The notes beneath the pieces were generated by a model, which searched no databases, was not told where the DNA came from, and worked only from the letters and a program-made list of their open reading frames with translations. DNA of 16,342 bases. It comes from Alphaproteobacteria bacterium. GTDB lineage: Bacteria; Pseudomonadota; Alphaproteobacteria; UBA6184. The stretch lies in the NCBI GenBank assembly GCA_030433125.1, contig JAUIKZ010000020.1, positions 1 to 16,342 on the forward strand, in the 5' to 3' direction. This document shows, one piece after another, positions 9,218 through 15,090 of the stretch. The stretch's first letter is position 1; each line of letters begins with the position of its first letter. The translations under genes and the position numbers were made by a program.

Positions 9218-9646
9218 TTACTCCGCTACCTCTAAGCCCATTGACTTTGCAGAACCAACCAAAATGTTCATAGCTGCCTCAACGGTGGTGCAGTTCATGT
9301 CAGCCATTTTAGTTTCTGCGATCTCTTTAATTTGCGCCATTGTTAGCTTACCCACTGGGGCACGACCTGGCGTTTGGCTGCCTGATTTAATACCAGCCGC
9401 CTTTTTAAGGTAGTAAGAGTTTGGCGGTAATTTTGTAATAAACGTGAACGAACGGTCAGAGTAAACAGTGATCACAACCGGGGTTGGCGTGCCTGGCTCT
9501 AACTTGCTTGTTGCCGCGTTAAACGCTTTACAAAACTCCATAATGTTAAGGCCTTTAGGACCTAACGCCGTGGCTACAGGTGGGGCAGGTGTTGCTTTAC
9601 CGGCACCAACTTGTAACTTAATATAGCTATCAATTTTCTTTGCCAT
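9218..9646 (-). CDS. rplK: 50S ribosomal protein L11
   Basis: L11 sits at the GTPase-associated centre of the large subunit, binds 23S rRNA with L10, and is needed for stringent-response activation by uncharged tRNA in RelA-type systems. The protein is 142 residues, the standard length. The N-terminal domain has the proline-rich 'ATPAPPVATALGPKGLNI' loop (about residues 18-35) that is the thiostrepton-binding side. The C-terminal domain has 'YYLKKAAGIKSGS' and ends in 'GSAKSMGLEV'. The ATG at 9646 follows a GAGGA site by four bases. A G-C-rich hairpin lies in the 69-base gap after nusG. Confidence 0.98.
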   Translation of the reverse strand: MAKKIDSYIKLQVGAGKATPAPPVATALGPKGLNIMEFCKAFNAATSKLEPGTPTPVVITVYSDRSFTFITKLPPNSYYLKKAAGIKSGSQTPGRAPVGKLTMAQIKEIAETKMADMNCTTVEAAMNILVGSAKSMGLEVAE

Positions 9647-9676
9647 AATATCCTCAATTTAATTGTTAACACGAGG

Positions 9677-9708
9677 CCGGGGTGATGAAGGGTGGCTCCC
9701 TCCCCCGG
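9677..9708 (-). promoter_or_regulatory. Hairpin in the rplK leader, possible L1 repressor site
   Basis: On the minus strand CCGGGG (9708-9703) pairs with CCCCGG (9682-9677), and inside this GGG-AGCCA-CCC forms a second short helix (9700-9690), giving a stem with an internal loop 30 bases before the L11 start. No T-run follows, so it is not a terminator. L1 is known to repress L11-L1 operons by binding a leader structure that mimics its 23S site. I cannot confirm the L1-specific bases here. Confidence 0.45.
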
Positions 9709-9715
9709 GTTTCTC

Positions 9716-10270
9716 TTATATTTTTTCCACCTGCGAGAACTCTAGGTCTACAGGGGTTGATCGGCCAAAAATGGTGACCGATACTTTAAGACGCGTCTTC
9801 TCAGCGTCTACCTCTTCTACAACACCGTTAAACGTCGCGAACGGGCCATCGTTGACCTTAACTTGCTCACCCACCTCAAATGATACAGAGGTTTTGGGAC
9901 GCTCAGCACTTTCCCGCATTTGATCTTTAATGCGATCAACCTCGGCGCGAGAAATAGGCGCTGGCTTGTTTTTAGAGCCAAGCAGGCGGGACACCTTTGG
10001 CACCGTACGCACCAAGTGCCACGAATCATCCGTCAGCTGCATTTCAATAATAATATAACCAGGAAAGAATTTCTTCTCAGTGGTTACCTTCTGCCCACGC
10101 TTAACTTCGATCACCTCTTCGGTGGGCACAAGCACCTCACCAAAATGGCTATCCAAGCCTTTTTTTATAGCTTGCTCTTTAATCGTTTCGGCCACTCGTT
10201 TTTCGGAGCCTGCATAAACGTCTACAACATACCAACGTTTTTTAGGTGCTGCCGCTGTTTCTGTGCTCAC
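9716..10270 (-). CDS. nusG: Transcription termination/antitermination factor NusG
   Basis: NusG binds RNA polymerase across the clamp and beta lobe, suppresses pausing, and links polymerase to Rho or to the leading ribosome. The protein has 184 residues. The NGN domain begins at 'KRWYVVDVYAGSEKRVAE' and includes the signature 'FFPGYIIIEM' near residues 68-77. The KOW domain occupies about residues 132-184, with 'VNDGPFATFNGVVEEVD'. The start is GTG at 10270-10268, backed by AAAGGA nine bases upstream. It follows secE by 17 bases, the usual secE-nusG pairing. Confidence 0.98.
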   Translation of the reverse strand: MSTETAAAPKKRWYVVDVYAGSEKRVAETIKEQAIKKGLDSHFGEVLVPTEEVIEVKRGQKVTTEKKFFPGYIIIEMQLTDDSWHLVRTVPKVSRLLGSKNKPAPISRAEVDRIKDQMRESAERPKTSVSFEVGEQVKVNDGPFATFNGVVEEVDAEKTRLKVSVTIFGRSTPVDLEFSQVEKI

Positions 10271-10287
10271 ACTTAATAATCCTTTGT

Positions 10288-10467
10288 TTAATCAAATAAT
10301 GACGTGAGAATAACCTGAATAAGCTTATCCACCCCAAAAAAGAAAGCGGCCATAATCGCGCCCATTATAAGCACCATTACAGTTGTTAAATACACCTCTT
10401 TGCGGGTAGCCCAGGTTACCTTGTTTGCTTCTTGGCGAACTTGTCTTAAATATTTAAATGGGTTCAT
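10288..10467 (-). CDS. secE: Preprotein translocase subunit SecE
   Basis: SecE is the small essential clamp of the SecYEG channel in the inner membrane. The frame reads from ATG at 10467 to TAA at 10290-10288 and gives 59 residues, normal for the single-span form found in most bacteria. The N-terminal amphipathic helix (MNPFKYLRQVRQEANKVTW) contains the conserved lysine-valine-threonine-tryptophan and is followed by 'ATRKEV', typical of SecE. One hydrophobic membrane segment covers about residues 27-56. It starts 20 bases after the tRNA-Trp CCA end. No good Shine-Dalgarno is visible in that short gap (best match TAAG beside the ATG). Confidence 0.95.
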   Translation of the reverse strand: MNPFKYLRQVRQEANKVTWATRKEVYLTTVMVLIMGAIMAAFFFGVDKLIQVILTSLFD

Positions 10468-10487
10468 CTTACTACAACTTTTTTATG

Positions 10488-10563
10488 TGGCAGGAGCGAA
10501 AGGAATCGAACCTTCAACCCCCGGTTTTGGAGACCGGTGCTCTACCAATTGAGCTACACTCCT
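10488..10563 (-). tRNA. trnW: tRNA-Trp (anticodon CCA)
   Basis: This 76-base tRNA is read on the minus strand from 10563 to 10488. The acceptor stem AGGAGTG pairs with CGCTCCT with one G-U pair, followed by discriminator G and an encoded CCA. The D-arm has 'AGCTCAATTGGTAGAGC'. The anticodon stem ACCGG/CCGGT holds the loop CTCCAAA, giving anticodon CCA for tryptophan. The T-arm has GGTTCGATTCC. It lies directly upstream of secE, a common arrangement in Proteobacteria, so the tRNA is probably processed from a secE-nusG transcript. Confidence 0.97.
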
Positions 10564-10569
10564 ATATAA

Positions 10570-10638
10570 AAAGCCCTTACATTAGGTTTTGTGTTACCAC
10601 ATATTCCACACTAAGACAAGGGCTTTGTGTCTAAGTGT
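10570..10638. repeat. Two interlocked inverted repeats upstream of tRNA-Trp
   Basis: AAAGCCCTT at 10570-10578 is perfectly complementary to AAGGGCTTT at 10618-10626. ACACTAAGAC at 10608-10617 is complementary at 9 of 10 positions to GTCTAAGTGT at 10629-10638. The right arm of the first pair falls in the loop of the second, so in RNA the two helices would form a pseudoknot or exclude one another. The role is unknown. Confidence 0.5.
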
Positions 10639-10754
10639 CAGGGCTATTCTCTCTACCCAGAAGGAGTCAGCCCCTAAGCTAACGATCCCAGGTTGTAGCA
10701 ATAATCACGCCGACATGTAAGTGTACCTTTTATTAAGGTTAACTGAAATTAATC

Positions 10755-10783
10755 TTTACAAGATGAAAGAGACAGTTTAAAAC
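10755..10783 (+). promoter_or_regulatory. Candidate sigma-70-type promoter of the ankyrin gene
   Basis: TTTACA (10755-10760) matches the -35 consensus at five of six positions, and TAAAAC (10778-10783) matches the -10 consensus at four of six. The spacer is exactly 17 bases. Transcription would begin near 10790, which leaves room for the ribosome site and ATG at 10807 but hardly any for an ATG at 10795. Confidence 0.5.
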
Positions 10784-10796
10784 CCCTCACAAAAAT

Positions 10797-10802
10797 GGTG
10801 AT
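10797..10802 (+). promoter_or_regulatory. Ribosome-binding site that sets the ankyrin gene start at 10807
   Basis: GGTGAT matches the 3' part of the extended Shine-Dalgarno (complement of the 16S tail AUCACC) and lies four bases before ATG 10807-10809, the right register. The earlier in-frame ATG at 10795 has no purine-rich site before it. Confidence 0.55.
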
Positions 10803-10806
10803 AAAT

Positions 10807-12129
10807 ATGACGTTAATTAAATATTTTATTTCTACTAGTGCCCTTGTGGGATGTTGCATGGCCGCTGAACTAGCCCCGGATACTACACCTATCGCTGGGA
10901 TTGTGGATGTGTCGGGGTTCTCCCAAAAAAAACTTAAGCCCCAAATGGACGCATTAATTTATAAGAACGACCATGACACGCTTGCTAAACTCATAGCTAA
11001 GACAAAAACCGAAATTGAAGATAGATCTACATTTAATTCTATTCTCAAAGAGGCCTTACATACAGCTACCGCACGAAACGCACCTGCTTCATTAAAAGCA
11101 ATATTAAGCCATTCGATAGGGATAGACGAGACGTTTTTGTGCCTTAAAGAATGTGTTGTTAAAGCTTGTGAAAACAACCACCGCGAAGTGGTAGATCTTT
11201 TTGTGCGTTACCCATGGCAGGACTTGACCCCTATTATAGCTGGCTTTTCATCTGCATGTGAGAAACAACACCTAACTATAGTTAAAATGCTAAGAGATAG
11301 GGTGCCACGATTGTTTCTTGCATGCAAAATAATTAACGCAGTAAAAGAAGGGGCACTGCCTTTGGTTGCATGTCTTATACCCTCTCACTCTATTGATCCA
11401 ATCCTTTTTCTACTAGCTGTTACTCATGCAATTGAAACAAATAATTTACCCATGATAGAGTTGCTAAAAGATGCCGTAGAGTGGGATGAGCAACTGCTAA
11501 CCCAGATAATGTGCACAGTTGTTATGAGTGAAAATGAAGACATCTATAACCACTTCAAAGACCTCCCCGCCTTCAATTCGCAGGTCATACGCAAAGCAGT
11601 CGTTTTTGGGTTTTTAAACCAAAAGGTTGCTCTTTATTCTAAGCTAATATTACATCCAGCGGTTGATAAAGATTCCCTTTTGGTCATGACGCCACGAGCT
11701 CTTGAATTGGAGGATGATGCCTTAGCACATCAAATTATTCATCACGCAGCAGCAACCACTGACACTAGAACTTTTATGTTTGTGCTTGCCCTGGGCAAAG
11801 AAAGATTTGATCTTGCAGAAGAGTCTCTCAACCTTTTAGGTGAAGACCAACCAATAGTTCTAAATAAGTGCTTGCTGGTCTTTGCTCAAAAAAACTTTGA
11901 AGAGCAAACACTCCATCTTCTCAACAAAGGAAGCAACATTCATGCGCAAGATGAAGAGGGTAATACAGCACTTCATTATGCCGTTATTAATAACAATGTT
12001 GCACTAGCTAACGCTTTAATCTACACCTGGGGCGCAAATACTCAGATTGAGAATGACGAAGGTATAAAGCCAGCAGACTTGGCCGCAAGTAACAATATGC
12101 AACAACTGTTTAATCAGCATGGCGATTAA
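10807..12129 (+). CDS. Exported ankyrin-repeat protein
   Basis: The protein is 440 residues from ATG 10807; a start four codons earlier is possible but has no ribosome site. The N-terminus has a short positive and hydrophobic stretch ending in LVGC, which fits a lipoprotein box with the modified cysteine at residue 16. Alternatively, signal peptidase I could cut after CCMA. Clear ankyrin sequence is confined to the C-terminus, about residues 360-435, with 'DEEGNTALHYAVINNN' and a second weaker repeat. The middle part is helical and looks like decayed repeats. Ankyrin proteins usually bind other proteins, and host-associated Alphaproteobacteria often use them as effectors. An export signal suggests envelope or extracellular action, which is inference. 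It is transcribed away from the tRNA-secE operon. Confidence 0.8.
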   Translation: MTLIKYFISTSALVGCCMAAELAPDTTPIAGIVDVSGFSQKKLKPQMDALIYKNDHDTLAKLIAKTKTEIEDRSTFNSILKEALHTATARNAPASLKAILSHSIGIDETFLCLKECVVKACENNHREVVDLFVRYPWQDLTPIIAGFSSACEKQHLTIVKMLRDRVPRLFLACKIINAVKEGALPLVACLIPSHSIDPILFLLAVTHAIETNNLPMIELLKDAVEWDEQLLTQIMCTVVMSENEDIYNHFKDLPAFNSQVIRKAVVFGFLNQKVALYSKLILHPAVDKDSLLVMTPRALELEDDALAHQIIHHAAATTDTRTFMFVLALGKERFDLAEESLNLLGEDQPIVLNKCLLVFAQKNFEEQTLHLLNKGSNIHAQDEEGNTALHYAVINNNVALANALIYTWGANTQIENDEGIKPADLAASNNMQQLFNQHGD

Positions 12130-12215
12130 ACCATTTCGCCTGATAAATGAGAGCTCTTATAGGGCTCTCTCTGGCCCCGCTCCTTGGTTGCGCCTATTTT
12201 TTATGCATGCAAGCC

Positions 12216-13043
12216 TTATGATACACTCAAGCGGGCCTTATGACGCGTGATGGTGCGCACACGTTTTTGAGCTTCCACAACTTGGCTCTCATTTGCTTCT
12301 CGAGTCGCTTTATATTTAGTCTCTGCCAGTGTTCTTAGCATCAGGGAGTTTTGGGAAGAGATACTAGCATACAAGCGCTTCCCTAACTTGGATAAGGTAT
12401 CGAGACTTACAATTTTTGTGCTGACGGCTGGCCTTTTAGGCTGCGGCTTATTGTTAACAGCTAATCTGACAGACGAACCCACAAGGTCTGCGAAGTCACC
12501 CTTGCGAATTTTATCGTAATACGCCAATACTTTTTTGCGATAAGGCACCTGATAAAGAGGGTTGCTTGAATTGTAATAAGCTATCGCCTCGCGCCAATTT
12601 GGTTTCTTCTTAATCACTTTCGCCAAATAGGCGGCTGCATACGAGACATTTTTTTGTGGCTCGAACATGTCCGCAACTGATTTAAATTTGTCACCATGGT
12701 GACGATAGTTAATTTGCATGCACCCAAAATCTAAATTACGGTGCCCCTGTCGAATAAACTGCTGCGCAGCTTTCACAGCTTCCGCGCGGGTTTTGTAATA
12801 ATATGTTTTACCCTCTTTACATATAGTCCACGGGTGGGGGCGCAGCTTACCATTGCTTGAATAGCCCGATTCCGTAAGAGCCACCGCTAACAAGGAATGC
12901 TTTGGCAAGCTATGCTTTTTCTCTGCTCCGACCAGATGCACCTCACATTTATCGTGGGGGGCCACAACGTTTGCATGACATAAACCAACTGTTAAAAATA
13001 AAAGACTGGCCTTAGTGTAAAAAAAATGATATTTTTTTTCCAA
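12216..13043 (-). CDS. Secreted lytic transglycosylase-like protein (SLT domain)
   Basis: Lytic transglycosylases cleave the glycan strands of peptidoglycan. The 275-residue protein starts at TTG 13043-13041; an in-frame TAA six bases upstream rules out a longer form, and AAAGAG lies seven bases upstream. The start is also required for the signal peptide, residues 1-24, cut after CHA. The SLT fold follows: 'AVALTESGY' with catalytic glutamate E58, 'DFGCMQINYRHHG' (about residues 105-117) in place of the usual GLMQIN, 'NVSYAAAYLAK', and 'AIAYYNSS'. The C-terminal 110 residues are basic and show no domain I know. It is divergent from the cold-shock gene. It resembles the standalone SLT proteins common in Alphaproteobacteria, such as those near secretion or flagellar loci, but none is adjacent. 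Confidence 0.88.
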   Translation of the reverse strand: MEKKYHFFYTKASLLFLTVGLCHANVVAPHDKCEVHLVGAEKKHSLPKHSLLAVALTESGYSSNGKLRPHPWTICKEGKTYYYKTRAEAVKAAQQFIRQGHRNLDFGCMQINYRHHGDKFKSVADMFEPQKNVSYAAAYLAKVIKKKPNWREAIAYYNSSNPLYQVPYRKKVLAYYDKIRKGDFADLVGSSVRLAVNNKPQPKRPAVSTKIVSLDTLSKLGKRLYASISSQNSLMLRTLAETKYKATREANESQVVEAQKRVRTITRHKARLSVS

Positions 13044-13048
13044 TATTT

Positions 13049-13097
13049 AACTCTTTGTTTTGTTTTTTATTATACCCTTAAATCATAACAAAGAGTT
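13049..13097. repeat. Perfect 11-bp inverted repeat in a divergent promoter region
   Basis: AACTCTTTGTT at 13049-13059 and AACAAAGAGTT at 13087-13097 are exact inverse complements with a 27-base spacer. Each gene therefore has AACAAAGAGTT upstream in its own sense: 6 bases before the transglycosylase TTG and 17 bases before the cold-shock ATG. On the minus side the arm includes the presumed ribosome-binding site. It could be a dimeric operator controlling both genes or an RNA stem. Confidence 0.7.
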
Positions 13098-13100
13098 TAT

Positions 13101-13105
13101 AAAGG
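13101..13105 (+). promoter_or_regulatory. Ribosome-binding site that sets the cold-shock gene start at 13114
   Basis: AAAGG lies eight bases before ATG 13114. The reading frame stays open back to a TTG at 13060, but that start has only T-rich sequence before it and would add 18 residues with no family counterpart. Confidence 0.6.
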
Positions 13106-13113
13106 TAGATTTT

Positions 13114-13686
13114 ATGGAGAAGGCTAAAAAAACACTTTCAATAAGCAAGGGGCTTAAGCCAATATGGCTTAAGGTCAAGTGGTTTGATGCAGTTAAAGGA
13201 TATGGTTTCTTAAAAGATGAAAAATATCCCTCTGATATATTTTTGCATTACTCTATGCTCGCGCCTTGCGATTTTGTGGTGCCCGATAAAGATGATCAAT
13301 ATTTATGCGAGGTGGCTTTTGAAAAAGGAGAGCTTGCGGTAAAAAAGATTTTGCAGCACAAGCCCTTTAACCCCTTTAAAACAAAACGTCGCATCACAGA
13401 CATAAACCCTGTTGACCCAAAAGACGTAAAGCCGGCTCGGTTTATGCAACTTGATGACAATGCCGTCATCACGGAAGAGCTTGGTCACATTAAATGGTAC
13501 AACCCCCTAAAAGGGTTTGGTTTTGCGCGGCTCGATAAGGGGGGGCAAGATGTATTTATTCATGGCTCACTGGTAGAAAGCCAAGGGCTCCGCGATAAGC
13601 TTGTGCCTGGAAAACGCCTGAAATTAAAAGTGACCCTCTCTCAAAGAGGCCCAGAAGCACGCGATATAGAACTAACGAACGACTAA
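13114..13686 (+). CDS. Protein with two cold-shock domains
   Basis: Cold-shock domains are five-stranded barrels that bind single-stranded RNA or DNA; two-domain forms of about 190-200 residues are common in Alphaproteobacteria. This one has 190 residues. Domain 1 (about 17-80) has 'KWFDAVKGYGF' with the RNP1 core at residues 28-32 and a modified RNP2, 'DIFLHYS'. Domain 2 (about 124-188) has 'HIKWYNPLKGFGFA' with RNP1 at 133-137 and a classical RNP2, 'DVFIHGS'. A basic linker lies between them. Domain 1 is the more diverged, lacking the normal acidic-glycine segment between its motifs. It probably acts as an RNA chaperone in the cytoplasm. It shares a 70-base divergent region with the transglycosylase gene. 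Confidence 0.9.
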   Translation: MEKAKKTLSISKGLKPIWLKVKWFDAVKGYGFLKDEKYPSDIFLHYSMLAPCDFVVPDKDDQYLCEVAFEKGELAVKKILQHKPFNPFKTKRRITDINPVDPKDVKPARFMQLDDNAVITEELGHIKWYNPLKGFGFARLDKGGQDVFIHGSLVESQGLRDKLVPGKRLKLKVTLSQRGPEARDIELTND

Positions 13687-13735
13687 CTAGCCGGCGTGAA
13701 GGTTTGCCACCTCAAATAATCATGGCTAGGCTTTT
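13687..13735 (+). terminator. Weak terminator candidate after the cold-shock gene
   Basis: CTAGCC (13687-13692) pairs with GGCTAG (13724-13729) and is followed within two bases by TTTTT (13731-13735 with one C before). The loop is 31 bases, long for an efficient intrinsic terminator. Confidence 0.3.
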
Positions 13736-13800
13736 TGCGCTAAACGCCCCCCCAAAGCAACCCACACCAACTCTACACCTGGGAATTACCCATCTCTTCT

Positions 13801-13889
13801 GGGCCTACGCCTAAAAAACATTAGAGCGCTAAAAAGTGTTGAAGGGCTATTGTTTTTCCTGTACCCAAATGCTTTTCATGCGTAGGCCC
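13801..13889. other. Potential 89-nt structured element closed by a perfect 10-bp stem
   Basis: GGGCCTACGC (13801-13810) is an exact inverse complement of GCGTAGGCCC (13880-13889). The 69 bases between contain further short complementary segments, such as AACATT/AAGTGTT around 13818-13840 and GGG/CCC around 13844-13866. A G-C-rich closing helix at this distance is unusual in otherwise A/T-rich spacer and is compatible with a small RNA. Strand and transcription are unknown, and I do not recognise a family. Confidence 0.4.
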
Positions 13890-13962
13890 TGCAAGTACCA
13901 AGCTGTGCCTGTTACTGATTTGCAACAACCATGTATCGATTTGGTTCGAGATCACATTTTCT

Positions 13963-13978
13963 AAAACAAAATTGTTTT
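13963..13978. repeat. Tight A/T palindrome upstream of the DUF2948 promoter
   Basis: AAAACAA (13963-13969) and TTGTTTT (13972-13978) are perfect inverted arms separated by two bases. The site lies about 35 bases upstream of the TATAAT box, a usual place for an activator or repressor operator. In A/T-rich DNA chance is a real alternative. Confidence 0.4.
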
Positions 13979-13987
13979 TTGAGATGT

Positions 13988-14018
13988 TAAGTATGTATTA
14001 ATAAACGTTACCTATAAT
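13988..14018 (+). promoter_or_regulatory. Candidate promoter of the DUF2948 gene
   Basis: A perfect -10 hexamer TATAAT lies at 14013-14018, 21 bases before the ATG. The best -35 candidate is TTAAGT (13988-13993) with a 19-base spacer, which is poor, so the -10 element carries most of the weight. Confidence 0.45.
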
Positions 14019-14039
14019 GGTGTTAACACGAGTAAAGTT

Positions 14040-14504
14040 ATGACAGAATCTGACAAGAAGTATCAACCTTTAGCTTTAATGGCACAAGACCTGGAAGACT
14101 TGGAGGCCTTGTCGGCGCATTTGCAAGATGCTGTTATGACACTCTCAAATGTCGATTATGATCCTAAAGACAAAGCGTTTACTATTATTGCAAACCGCTT
14201 TTGCTGGGAGACCTTAAGCCAAAACCCTCAAGATGAAATCTTACAACGGGTGAATGCAGGACTTAAATTTACGAACGTCAAGAAGGTGATGAAAAAAAAC
14301 ATCCCGGCAGACGCCACTGATCATGTTTTATCTCTCTTAGCTATAAAGCCTATTGATCACCAAACGGTTAATTTGATTTTTTCGGGCGGGGCGGAAATTC
14401 GCCTGATCGTCGACAGCGTTCAATGCTTTATGGCAGATTTATCAGAGCCTTATGGCGCCAGCGGCAAGCCAGCTCATAAGCCGGCAGAAGCTCGGAGTAT
14501 TTAG
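14040..14504 (+). CDS. DUF2948 family protein
   Basis: This is a 154-residue soluble protein of a family that is widespread in Alphaproteobacteria but has no established function. Family features are visible: an N-terminal 'PLALMAQDLEDLEALSAHLQDAV' like segment (about residues 10-33), 'FTIIANRFCWE' (about 47-57), 'VLSLLAIKPI' (about 95-104), and a C-terminal 'LIFSGGAEIRLIVDSVQCFMADL' like segment. In many relatives the gene sits beside hisD or murA; neither is here, so the gene is isolated. The ATG at 14040 has only a weak AGTAAAG site. It converges with the outer-membrane gene, with just six bases between the two stop codons and no terminator visible between them. Confidence 0.82.
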   Translation: MTESDKKYQPLALMAQDLEDLEALSAHLQDAVMTLSNVDYDPKDKAFTIIANRFCWETLSQNPQDEILQRVNAGLKFTNVKKVMKKNIPADATDHVLSLLAIKPIDHQTVNLIFSGGAEIRLIVDSVQCFMADLSEPYGASGKPAHKPAEARSI

Positions 14505-14510
14505 CCCACG

Positions 14511-15083
14511 CTAAAATTGAAATCCTATACCCATCGTGAAGTAAAAATTGTGTAGGCCTTGTTTAAATAGTATTTTATCCAGCCACCATATGCCTCTAAA
14601 ACTTGTGTAAACGTTGGGCGTTAACAAATAGCGGTGCTCTAATGTGAGACCCCATAAATAGGTGGACCCCAGTATAAACTTATGGTTTGGGGCGGCTTGG
14701 GGGATGTAACCAAAATTGAGGTTTATAATGGGAATCAAAAATGGATAAACTTTGATATTAGGGCCGAGAATTGTAACGGTGTTTTTAGAGAGTGAATCAG
14801 GATAAAACAAATTGAAAAGTGTGTTAACGCCAAAGTAATAATTTTTGTTTTTACCCCAATACCATCCGTATTCATAACCGGCTTCGGCGGCGTAATTTAC
14901 TTTCAGGGCGTTCCCTTCAAAGTAACCATATAAGCCTAGGGGGTTAAATGAAAACTGATGTTTTTTCCACGAGTGGCCCGAATGGGCGGGCTGGGTGACT
15001 TTATGATCCTCCTTTATTGCGCAGCACACGTTCAAGCTCAAACACCAGCTGAGTATTTTGGTAACATTCACAACACGTCTCAA
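14511..15083 (-). CDS. Putative outer-membrane beta-barrel protein
   Basis: I do not recognise the family. The 190-residue product has an N-terminal signal peptide (basic start, hydrophobic core, likely cut after CCA at about residue 22). The rest is rich in aromatic residues in alternating patterns, with predicted strands such as 'YYFGVNTLFNLFY', 'IINLNFGYIP', 'YLWGLTLEHRYL' and 'FYFTMGIGFQF'. It ends in phenylalanine, the usual signal for the BAM insertion machinery. Size suggests an eight-strand barrel. The start is uncertain: TTG at 15083 or GTG at 15071, neither with a clear ribosome site. It begins seven bases after the chpT-like stop, so it is probably translated from the same mRNA. 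Confidence 0.7.
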   Translation of the reverse strand: MRRVVNVTKILSWCLSLNVCCAIKEDHKVTQPAHSGHSWKKHQFSFNPLGLYGYFEGNALKVNYAAEAGYEYGWYWGKNKNYYFGVNTLFNLFYPDSLSKNTVTILGPNIKVYPFLIPIINLNFGYIPQAAPNHKFILGSTYLWGLTLEHRYLLTPNVYTSFRGIWWLDKILFKQGLHNFYFTMGIGFQF

Positions 15084-15090
15084 GAAAAAT

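Larger units (their letters stand above)
10564..10794. other. Divergent intergenic region between tRNA-Trp and the ankyrin gene
   Basis: This gap should hold promoters for both directions. On the plus strand there is a credible promoter for the ankyrin gene (10755-10783). On the minus strand only a weak candidate for the tRNA-secE operon is visible: TTGTCT at 10619-10614 and TAACAC at 10596-10591, 17 bases apart. Two inverted repeats lie between 10570 and 10638. No coding sequence is supported. Confidence 0.5.
13687..14039. other. 353-base intergenic region with hairpins and a promoter
   Basis: No protein-coding gene is supported here. From left to right the region holds a weak CTAGCC/GGCTAG inverted repeat followed by TTTTT (13687-13735), which might end the cold-shock transcript; a run of seven C (13746-13752); a potential 89-base stem-loop (13801-13889); a tight A/T palindrome (13963-13978); and a TATAAT box (14013-14018) just before the DUF2948 gene. 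Confidence 0.6.

Noticed and set aside
10640..10690. Spacer sequence CAGAAGGAGTCAGCC resembling the SRP RNA core GGAAGGAAGCAGCC
   Set aside because: The surrounding symmetric and asymmetric loop sequences and the long SRP hairpin are not present, so the likeness is taken as chance.
13060..13113. Upstream extension of the cold-shock gene from TTG 13060
   Set aside because: No ribosome site precedes it, the added residues match nothing in the family, and it would run through the shared inverted repeat.
13722..13814. A 30-codon plus-strand frame starting ATGGCTAGG
   Set aside because: No ribosome site, proline-rich sequence with no recognisable pattern, and overlap with the weak terminator and the stem-loop arm.
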